This document shows positions 55,566 through 64,000 of a stretch of DNA of 64,000 nucleotides, piece after piece. The stretch lies in contig WFMF01000083.1 of the NCBI GenBank assembly GCA_011033025.1, forward strand, positions 186,001-250,000. Direction: 5' to 3'. The notes under the pieces are model-generated. The model made no database searches. It saw only the letters and a program-made list of their open reading frames with translations, and was not told the DNA's origin. This DNA is from Beroe forskalii. Lineage: Eukaryota; Ctenophora; Nuda; Beroida; Beroidae. The stretch's first letter is position 1; each line of letters opens with the position of its first letter. The position numbers were made by a program, and so were the translations under genes.

Positions 55566-55751
55566 AGGTCCATAATTTTTAAATCAAAATACTTAATACG
55601 ATAAATGAATGATAAAAGGTTTACCCTGACCATGAACCTGGTTCCACATTTGAACAGTGAGGTTATTTACCATGTTCCCTGATTGCACAGAGACGACCGT
55701 GGCGACACATTTTGTTCTACCTCAATGAAAACCTAGACCATATTTTGTCTC

Positions 55752-55998
55752 TTGAACAACTTTGAGTACCAAAGTACCTACAGAAGGGCAAGAAAACTCT
55801 CATTCAGTCAAATCACTCAAGGGAGTGAGAGTCCTACCTCAAAAAAGGCAGCTCACTATTTGGATGGCAGAACTCACGATTTTCACTTCAAGAATGTTGA
55901 AGAATATTTCATGCTAATCACCACCAAAACTGATAGATATGCAAAAGTTCTTCAAAAATCAACTGAGTACCACGAGCAGGCCAGAGTTGAAAAGAGGT
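55752..55998 (+). CDS. Possible host exon, unrecognised
   Basis: An open frame reading SQITQGSESPTSKKAAHYL, THDFHFKNVEEYFMLITTK and QKSTEYHEQARVEKR ends at a donor-like GAG|GTAAAG. The composition looks protein-like, with a charged helical end. A preceding stretch (HILFYLNENLDHILSLEQL) is open in another frame and stops just before. No family was recognised, and the 5' end is undefined (ACAG at about 55780 could be an acceptor). 55999-56393 is AT-rich with ATAATAATA microsatellite. Confidence 0.3.
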
Positions 55999-56393
55999 AA
56001 AGTATGCTGAGGCATTAGAGAATATTGCCTCACTTATGGTTTACAGGTTTTTCAATAATAATAATTATAATAATAATAATATCAATTTTTACAGCACTCA
56101 TACTAACAATAAAACAATAGAATGTTAATAAAACAATAGAATGTTATATTTTACACCATTTCAACCAAACATCATCAATGAAAATTAGGTAACATATGAA
56201 TGTGATGAATTATAAATAGGTTAGTACCTAAGTAGGTATAAAAATAAGAACCATATATACATCATAAAAGCAAATATACATAGATCATTATAATATTTAT
56301 AAGGTAACATGTAATAATTTAAGTAACCTAATACAAATAAATTTTAGGTTTTAGGTAGTTATACAAACTTAATATCAATTGCTTTGGCACCTG

Positions 56394-56538
56394 CATCGTT
56401 ACGCGTCGATCGAATGAACTGATCAAATGAAAAACGCACACAATCGCACGCGCTGGCTTTTTTGCGCGGATGTCTTCATAAAAGTGTATTGTGCGCGTTT
56501 TTCATTTGATCAATCCATTCGATCGACGCGGAACGATG
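56394..56538. repeat. Foldback with ~50 bp arms
   Basis: CATCGTTACGCGTCGATCGA...TGATCAAATGAAAAACGCAC pairs with GTGCGCGTTTTTCATTTGATCA...TCGATCGACGCGGAACGATG. The loop is ~40 bp and GC-rich. 56539-57841 is AT-rich with no recognised exon. Confidence 0.8.
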
Positions 56539-57841
56539 AAACCACCTTTGCGTTGTTGGTGAGGGAAATATCTGTCTAATAACTTGAATATCACCTTTGG
56601 TACAACTTCAACAAGGTTGATTAAATTAGATTTAATTGAAATCAAATAGCACTTCGAAATAAAGTAGCTGCCAAATATCCATAGCATTACGAAATAATTT
56701 AATTAAAATTAATAAATAAATAAAATACAGGCTGAATTAACGAAAAACAGCAGAAATTATAAATAATAATTATATATCATATTATATGAATAATTGATAC
56801 ATTATACAGAAATTAAAAACTGTTGTCATGATATCCAAATAAAATACTGTTGTAATGATATCAAACCAAGTTAGTAAGCATTAAAATAACGTCAGCTTAC
56901 TTACAACAATATCCATTCTTCCCATATAACAAGAGGCAACTACCATATTGTGCTGAAGGCAGACATCAAGTCAATTATGAAAACTGTTAAAAGAGTCACC
57001 CACTAAGGACTAATAACATCTATATGGTTACTCATATTGAAAATAAAGTGAATAAATGTAACTAAAAGTGTACTCTTTTAAAACTAGTACATACTATCGG
57101 GTTTTGTTGGTTGGAAATGAATAATTGGATAAAGAATAATGTTACACAATGCCTATGGATGCTGAGTCCGGTTTGGGGTGCTGTTTTGGCCAAAAGCACA
57201 ATTTGGCTTAATCAATTCACCATAATGGTGCTTTAATGGCTCTAAATCAGCACTCAAATCTGGTGTGAGTGAAATTTTCCAGCAAAAACCTCAAATATAG
57301 CTAGAATACATCCTGATCACAACTCAGGAGCACTGGAATGACTCCCATACCTCAAATTTGCTCAAAAAAATAATTCAAGTGATTTTGATGACAAAGTGGC
57401 GAGTAAAAACTTTTCAACTCTATGGCTTCTCTGCCTGCCAATAGCTATTCCTAGAGGTTGCTGGCTACGGCTAGCATTGAAGATAATGATATTCAATGGG
57501 AAAACCAGTCCTGACCCTTAACAGATTCTAAAAATAGCTTAAACCACTTTATTCAAGAGCTTCAACACAGGAATTGGGATAATGGGATAAATTAAGTTCA
57601 GCTGTTGTTGAGCGCCTGGGACGATGTCAGAAAAGGATATGCTTCAGACCATGGATTTTCGAAAATGTTCCTTTATTTCACGAACGTTGAACTGTGTGCA
57701 TAATTTCATCATCATGGCTCACTTTGGCTCAGATAATTCCCGTTTTCTTCTGATGATGAAAAGAAATTTGCCATGATAAAGGGTTGAATTAATCATGAAG
57801 GTCTTATCATATATGCATAGTTGATGTTTATTTCTTGTTTG

Positions 57842-57926
57842 CCCTAACCAGGGCCCTGGTTACGCACACGGAGTGCGCGGCGCGGCAAGTGCTAAGTCGT
57901 ATCGACGCGACACCCCTGGTATAGGG
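57842..57926. repeat. CCCTAACCAGG-family element
   Basis: Starts CCCTAACCAGGGCCCTGG and ends ACACCCCTGGTATAGGG, with GAGTGCGCGGCGCGGC inside, like the copies at 4131 and 39891. Confidence 0.7.
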
Positions 57927-57974
57927 AAAATTTCTTGTTAAAAACAAAAGTAACATTGGAATGTGGATATAATA

Positions 57975-58205
57975 TTACCTTGTTCATTGCTAAAAACGTG
58001 TATCCCTGTTTGCGTTATGCATGCGGCGCGCTTCCTCAGAGAAGCGCGCGGCACGGCACGTATTTACATGTAAACACACTTATGTGGATTGTGGGCTCAG
58101 GAAAGTATTCCAAAGCCCGCATAGGTGTTCACGCGCTTCGCGCTTCCCTGAGGAAGCTGAAGCTCGCCGCTCAAGTCAAACAGGGATATACGTGTTTAGC
58201 AAAGG
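57975..58205. repeat. Diverged copy of the 39971 foldback element, plus a half copy
   Basis: Left end TTGCTAAAAACGTGTATCCC and right end GGGATATACGTGTTTAGCAA are inverted. Inner parts CCGCATAGGTGTTCACGCG and GCGCGCGGCACGGCACG follow the same order as at 39971-40145. A separate half copy lies at 58300-58361 (CCTAAGCCCGCATAGGTG to CGTGTTTAGCAA). Confidence 0.75.
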
Positions 58206-58912
58206 AAAATACTGCCATGCCAAATATCTTACACTGATCATTATTTGCTAACTGGTCCTATATATTAAAATGATGATACATTTCGAGTGTGATCCATAAC
58301 CCTTCCTAAGCCCGCATAGGTGTGTGTACGCGCCGCGCGCGAGCCACACGTGTTTAGCAACCATAACCCCCAAATTTCCTTTATCAAAGTAAGAGTGCCC
58401 AAATGTCGATCTTAGACCACAAGTCTATAATTGATAAACAACTCATTCCTGGATGACCCTAAAGCACTTTTCCAAAAGCAAATTACAGAAAAAGGAAATG
58501 TCCTCATTGTTGGATTGGTCCATTTTCCAATCCTGGAAAAAAAATGCACAAAAAATTCCAACAGTTGTTGCTCGTCTATTTATTTCTTCTGACTGAATGG
58601 GCAAAAGCAGAAATGTGACTGTCAAAATTGTGCATTTGTGTTGGGTAATTAATTGATGTTAGTTATTTTCATTGTATTTCTAATTGTATTCTTTGTAGAT
58701 CAAATGCAGTCAATTTGATGATTGAAAATAAATTGATTTTCCACATTTCATTCATATGCATCTAACAAATCTCGAGTTCCATTGCTTTAATTCCATGGAA
58801 TTAAAAAATTTTCTGTATGATTTAGAAATTTGAAATATATTTAGAGAATGTAATGTATTTTTTGTTGAAATAAAAGTATTATTGACTAGGATGAACATGC
58901 AAAAAACATGAA

Positions 58913-61900
58913 ATGAAGAGACGAAGGAAGGATAAAGTCTGGAGACCTCATAGATATGAGTATTTGGAGGTAAGTAGTTCGTAAAAAAGTTTATCTTTTT
59001 GATTTGTCATTATTTTGATCAAAATTATCATCATACTTGTTTTAAATAATACAATTTTTCGAACCAATGGTGCCAAAGTTGACTTAAAATCATTTGATCA
59101 TACCATAAGTTTAACTGCCAGTTTTTTCTTCTCATATTCAAGAAACCCTCCATTTGGTGATTGGCACTATCCTCAGTTATATGTGCTGTTTCAAATCATA
59201 TCTTTCATAAATGAATTCAAAATTAGCTTGTGAATTGTTATGTTGTGGTTAGTGTCTGAAATTTATATTTGGAAGTTCAACCCTACCTTTGTCAAGAAAG
59301 CACAAAGGGTCCATGGTTAGTGGTGCATCCAATCTTAATCATTAAAGTGTCATTACAATTCCAAACTAATTATTATATTACCATGAAGGATATCAAGTAA
59401 CAAATCTTAAACCACAGTTATTGTGATTTAGGTTCATGAATTAATAATTGAAATGATGTTAAATATCTATCATCTTGCGAAATATCATTGCTCTTGATCA
59501 CAAGAAAGTTTAAAAAGTACTATTAGAATGATCAACTCAATGGAGATTATTCCCCTCATTATTTGAATCTGAAATAGCTTTCAATTTTCTATATATGTGG
59601 ATCACTTACTGATATGCCTTGTGTTATATAGAATGTGTATCATCTTTCTAGACACTTCACCAAGTCATGGCTTGAGTCTGATTGTGGCATTCAATAGAGA
59701 TGAAGTTAAATCAAGGACAACTGTTCCACTTCACTTTTGGGAATCTCAAAAATTATATGCAGGTAAAGATGCTTCGCCTGAAGGACTTCCAGATGGCACT
59801 TGGCTTGGGATTTCAAAGCATGGGAAATTTGGTGCCCTTTTGAATGTTCATAATATGGAAGGTAATGTCTACAATGTTACTGGACATTCTCGAGGACAGC
59901 TTGTTCCTGATTACATAACAGGGAGTCAAAATCCTGAAGAATATATTAGCTTGTTGAAAGAGAGTAATAGGAGCTACAAGTTTTTCAATCTGGTTATGGG
60001 GGAGTTCATGGGGGATAGATTCAAAGTTACTCTATATGATTACTACCATAATGAATTGGTGACAGCTCCTAAGGGTATCTCATGTTATGGTAACCTGCCT
60101 CCTGATCAAGTTAATCCTAGGACTGACTTTGGTTGTAATTTGTTTTCAAAGGTTTTGGATGAATTCAATCAGAGAACATTTGATGATCATAAATCTAGGA
60201 ATTGTTATATTGTGGATTCTCTATTCAGTATGTTGAACAATACCCATGAAATCAATAACACATCAGGACTTCCTGGATCTTTTAAGCATATTTTCAATGA
60301 TAGCTATAGCTCAGTTGGATTATCAGAAGCAGGCACAGTTTCTAGCACAATTCTGCTAGTTGATAGGAATAAGAACTGTTTCTTGGTTGAGAAAACTAAT
60401 TTCGCTGGTGAACCAGACAATATCAAGGAATATCATTGGAGCCTCGATGATAATCTTTGATGGCTTCTACTCCAATGTACTAGATTTTGCCATGTGTTTT
60501 ATTACTTGTCAGTATCTGATAGTGTAGTCTGTGAAAGAAAGTTAGGATAAAAGCTATATGTTAATATTTAATATGTGTAAAGTTTTATGTTTTGTGATGA
60601 CACTGATTTAAGCTGGGATAAATCAATGGTTAATTTGGCTTTTTTAGATTCAGCATAATTCAATTTTCTTATTATTTGATTTTTGTAGAGTTCTACATTA
60701 TGCTACCAATCATGCATGAATACAAGTTTACAAAAGCAAAACCTTAGAGGTGGATTTTCAATTTATAAACAAAAGAAACACTGAATACTCTCATTACTCT
60801 TTAATCCTATCTAAGTTAAGCATACTTTTTTCTCATTTTTTATTGTTTGCTTAGTCTGTTTTTCTGTTATCATTTTTGCCCATTTTCCCCAAAGTTGAGG
60901 TCAGAGATATGAGCAAAAAGCGTCTGATATGTCCCTTTTCGTTGGATAAATTTATCTGCACACCGAAAATATACCATGATAATATGATGATAATTTCATC
61001 ATATTATCATGGTATATATCATTGATATATATATATATATATATATTAATGAATAAATATAACCTCACTTCATGCTTTCACCAATGCAATAAATCACTTC
61101 ACTCTTTGATCAATACATTAAATTGCTAAAAGATTTATACAGCCTGTTAAATTATGTATCAATTGAATTATTGTGTTTATTATGATTTCGTAGCTGTACA
61201 GTTTATTCAATTACTAAAAGTGTTTGTGTTTCATGTTTAAAATGTTAGTTTTATTCTTGTTGAAAAAATTGAGGCAACGGGAGTGTGATAATGGATGTTA
61301 CCACTTTGCTGCTACATGACTGAATACCCTTCCTTCTGGGACTGGTTTTCCTTGCTATAATTAATATAGCGCATTGATTCATTTCAATGAACATTTTGAA
61401 GTAGCTTTTCACCCGAAAATTACGAATAAAAATTTGTGCCACAAAATGTATCTCATTCGTCAAATAGTGACTGATTTCAGGCATTGGTTAAAGAGTTTGC
61501 CTCTGCAGAAGTACTGGATGCCAAACTGGAAATATCTGCCAATCTTGCCAATTTCGCTTATAACCCTACCAACCACGACCACCTTGAGAAGCTGAATGCT
61601 GCCAGTCTTTTCATGGATATAGTTTCTTCCGATAACCCTGTTTTATGTAGGTAAATTATGTTTACTAATGATTATTGAAATATTATCACCATTTTTGCAC
61701 ATGATTGCATAAATTCTGCATAAAGACGCTCTACATGGCATTATGTTATCTTTAACTTGTATATTAGCAAAATATGATTCAATCGAAAGACGAAATGATT
61801 TAGATTAGCAACAATTTAAATGAAGGGTTCTCTAGGTTAAAGAAAAGTTTAAATCTTGTCCAAATAATCGTACTCTAAGATTGGCAAATTGTCATATTTC

Positions 61901-62504
61901 AGGACCGGGATTATGGGTCTTGTTAACCTAAGCACTGGTCCCCATTTCAAGCCCCTCATTCTGCAGAATCTTAACAAGCTCATCCCACTCCTTCATTCGG
62001 AGGATGTTGAGACACGGATATCTACTCTCACCCTCATTTACTATATTCGGTGAGTTCTGTCTATTTATACCCTTTTTATAATCTTAGCAGCAAGAACTAT
62101 AAGAATGTTATCAAGAAATGGATTTGATATGTTAAACCTATCTTGCATTATTCAATGAATTGCTGCCGGATTTTCAAAACCAATCAAAAACAATAAGTTG
62201 GTAATCAATTAACTTATCAACCTAGAAAGTAATAATTTAATGTTGATAGTACACACAATAGAGGTGTGGATTTGGGAATATTCCTCGAGGCGAAGCTGAG
62301 TTGATATGGAATATAGTGTGTAGTAACAATATTATATTACCATTATAATATTATAGATTTGTAAATTCCTTTAGGGATGATATCACCGAAGAATTAAACA
62401 CAGATCTCAACTCCAGCCTGGAGCAGCTAGGAAGTGACCAGAGTTCTTGTGTGAGAACATCCAACCTAGTGTCCCTGCTCCTCAGCCCACCTAGGCAGAG
62501 TTGA
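58913..62504 (+). CDS. ARMC7: ARMC7, armadillo repeat-containing protein, four exons
   Basis: Exons 58913-58969, 61481-61650, 61903-62049 and 62375-62504 join in phase through GTAAGT/TTTCAG, GTAAAT/TTTCAG and GTGAGT/TTTAG sites to 167 residues (human about 198). Exon 1 encodes MKRRRKDKVWRPHRYEYLE; exon 2 starts ALVKEF and contains NLANFAYNPTNHDHLEKLNA (residues 40-59); exon 3 gives TGIMGLVNLSTGPHFKPLIL and a second helical repeat ending TLTLIYYIR. These align with human ARMC7 (YLQALVTEF, NLANFAYDPSNYEYL, GGLCNL) from memory. The shorter C-terminus ends SPPRQS. ARMC7 is a small nuclear protein reported with spliceosomal components; its role here is inferred from the family. Intron 1 (2.5 kb) contains the TANGO2 gene on the same strand. 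Confidence 0.88.
59633..60460 (+). CDS. TANGO2: TANGO2 homologue (NRDE domain), intronless, nested in ARMC7 intron 1
   Basis: The family start MCIIF is at 59633; an in-frame upstream ATG-less or weak start at 59597 would add 12 residues, but MCIIF is where TANGO2 proteins begin. The 275 residues match human length (276). NRDE (residues 21-24) lies in LIVAFNRDEVKSRTT, followed by LPDGTWLGISKHGKFGALLN and GHSRGQLVPDYI. The N-terminal Cys2 is the family's conserved nucleophile-like residue. TANGO2 acts in mitochondria/cytoplasm in lipid, CoA or heme handling; the exact reaction is debated. The frame is clean and has no introns, while the surrounding gene does, so a retrocopy inserted into the intron is a fair inference. 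TATATAG directly before AATG could be a splice acceptor for a 5' leader. Confidence 0.9.
   Translation: MCIIFLDTSPSHGLSLIVAFNRDEVKSRTTVPLHFWESQKLYAGKDASPEGLPDGTWLGISKHGKFGALLNVHNMEGNVYNVTGHSRGQLVPDYITGSQNPEEYISLLKESNRSYKFFNLVMGEFMGDRFKVTLYDYYHNELVTAPKGISCYGNLPPDQVNPRTDFGCNLFSKVLDEFNQRTFDDHKSRNCYIVDSLFSMLNNTHEINNTSGLPGSFKHIFNDSYSSVGLSEAGTVSSTILLVDRNKNCFLVEKTNFAGEPDNIKEYHWSLDDNL
60969..61017. repeat. Perfect AT-rich cruciform sequence with (AT)n
   Basis: ATATACCATGATAATATGAT(GA) and its exact inverted copy flank a 5 bp loop; an (AT) run follows at about 61026-61047. It lies in ARMC7 intron 1 after TANGO2. Confidence 0.85.
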
Positions 62505-63479
62505 AACTGCACACTGTTTTTTAGATATTCGGTAAATACCTAGCTTGTTAACTCAACTAAATATTTGAAGATGTGACTGAAAACAGTTACATGCAAGCAC
62601 AAGATTCATTACCTAAGGAAAATATTTTGATGTCATAAATTTCTTGCCGCCGGACATAAAAAATTGATAGAGTGGTCAGATTCTCGAGGTTTTGTTTAAA
62701 TATTCGCAGATGTGCTATTATTTTTACTTACTTACCTATGGCTTCGACTTAGAAATGATTGAAATGAAAATCAGTAGAATACTTGAATATTTAATAAGTA
62801 TAAAATATTTTGTATTCTTATTTATCAACATGATGTTAGCATGCAATGTATATGCATAAATTCAATCACGAACGCTGACTAATTATATTTTATTTAGCTC
62901 TTATAACAGCTTGTTTTTCATTATAAAGGTACTAGACCAAACGTCCAATGGTTTTGGTGGCTCGACCCCCCCCCCCTCTCTGATTGAAACCCCCGCCCTC
63001 CACCCTCCCCTGACACCACTCAATTTATTGTTAACTTTTAAAACCTTTTTTAAAAACTTTTTTAAACCTTCCCAGCGGGAAAGTACTTTTAGCCCCCGTT
63101 TATTTCTCTATTTGAGACGTTGAGACTGAATAATACACACTACACAGACTCTATAAGACTATAAATTTCTCTTTAATTCTAATGTCATATGAAATATATA
63201 ATTGTTAATGGTTATTTAAGTAATAACTTTAAACTAAGTGGTCTGATAAATAAGTTGGGTTCAACTTCATATAACTAGCTGCGCCTTTATACGTTTTAGA
63301 CGGTTTGAAATGGTTTCGAGATTAGAGATCGAGTTGTCTAGTGATAAGAATATGTATGGAAAGTGGTGACTTGACACAAAGATATGCCAGTTCAACAGAC
63401 TATCTCACCGGATAGTGAGCATCATCCATGACACTGCCAAGTCCCATTGGTTATCTGAGTAAACACCTTAGGTATGCTT
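62505..63479. other. Intergenic stretch between ARMC7 and the transporter fragment
   Basis: AT-rich, with a C-rich island at about 62960-63015 (a run of C and CCCTCCACCCTCCCC). No exon was recognised. It presumably includes the 3' ends of the two converging genes. Confidence 0.5.
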
Positions 63480-64000
63480 TTATGCCATAATAAGTTCACT
63501 TCCCTGTGTTTCTCGCTTCATCATGGATACAGAGGCTCCAAACACCAGTGAAAAGAGCTGAATTATCGCAAAATTCAGCCGGCTGCCTTCTTTGTAAGTC
63601 AGGATGAAATCAACGATAAAAAGACCAAGTGTAATACCAACTTGACAAACAGCATATTGAAGGGAGGCCATGGTGGATCTTATGGTGGTTGGCATCAGCT
63701 CAGTCACCAGAACCAAGGGAGCTAGTCCCATGGCGGCCAGTAATGGGTACATCAGGAACAGCCATGCTGTCAGAAAGTTAGGGTGAACACAAAATATAGG
63801 GCTGTGACTAGAACAGTGGATCCAATGCCAGTAGCAAGGAAGACCTTTTTCCGTCCAATCTTTTCGAGAGCAACCAGTGTTATGAGCAAACCGATGGGCT
63901 CAGCAATGCTGACCAATTCAATTTTGAGCAGGGAGTTTTTGTCGTAGTTGCATTTTGGTGTGAGAGTTGAGATAAGGTCCGTGCAGTAACCTTCGTTTAT
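63480..64000 (-). CDS. SV2/SVOP-like MFS transporter, C-terminal part (runs off window)
   Basis: On the minus strand from the window edge: YCTDLISTLTPKCNYDKNSL, then LKIELVSIAEPIGLLITLVA and LEKIGRKKVF (the loop motif of the second half), a transmembrane segment, and after a one-base loss near 63777 FLTAWLFLMYPLLAAMG, LVLVTELMPTTIRSTMASLQ and a final helix, ending KRETQGSELIMA. This corresponds to helices 7-12 of SV2/SVOP relatives (D-x-L-...-RxGRKK, then TPE-x-x-PT-x-R). No intron is needed across ~170 codons. It is a different gene from the intact transporter at 45359-46714. The frame break may be a sequence error. Confidence 0.78.

Noticed and set aside
1-64000. Retroviral, LTR, LINE or Polinton coding regions
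   Set aside because: No reverse transcriptase, integrase, capsid or polymerase motifs were seen in any frame.

Overview
The window is nuclear DNA of an animal, most likely a repeat-rich invertebrate; the phylum cannot be fixed from the sequence. The support is metazoan-type genes with short GT-AG introns: a Rap-type GTPase tail with CAAX boxes, a DRAM/FRAG1-family membrane protein, casein kinase 1, WASHC4 (SWIP), ARMC7, TANGO2 and SV2/SVOP-like transporters. A tRNA-derived SINE and many short inverted-repeat elements fit the same picture. No operons, CRISPR arrays, rRNA genes, convincing tRNA genes, or retroviral, LTR or Polinton remains were recognised.

Layout. 0-1.3 kb: two alternative last exons of a Rap-like GTPase. 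1.3-7.3 kb: foldback elements, including a 2.7 kb one whose arms are built of ~160 bp repeats. 7.26-16.25, 21.2-26.4 and 28.3-33.5 kb: three same-orientation blocks of one ~352 bp satellite, about 55 units in all. They are separated by a GCGCTCA hairpin array, by a 2.4 kb stretch that looks like corrupted consensus sequence (18.07-20.46 kb), and by ~105 and ~155 bp tandem repeats. 34.9-35.5 kb: G-rich minisatellite. 36.1-37.6 kb: DRAM-like gene with a duplicated last exon. 38.4-43.8 kb: minus-strand exons (one unrecognised, several of casein kinase 1) around a 21 bp minisatellite that is open in all six frames. 45.4-46.7 kb: intronless SV2/SVOP-like transporter. 46.9-55.6 kb: MITEs, Helitron-like copies, a SINE, a hairpin-array element, a 143 bp tandem repeat and the N-terminal part of WASHC4. 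58.9-62.5 kb: ARMC7 with an intronless TANGO2 gene inside its first intron. 63.5-64 kb: C-terminal end of a second SV2/SVOP-like transporter, running off the window.

The genes do not form one pathway. They are ordinary housekeeping or membrane-traffic genes scattered through repeats. Several broad patterns stand out: duplicated last exons in two genes; many unrelated foldback elements, some ending in C-GAA-G triloop hairpins; and single-base frame breaks in four conserved genes which, with the corrupted 18-20 kb stretch and a chimeric satellite unit near 24.9 kb, suggest local assembly or polishing errors.
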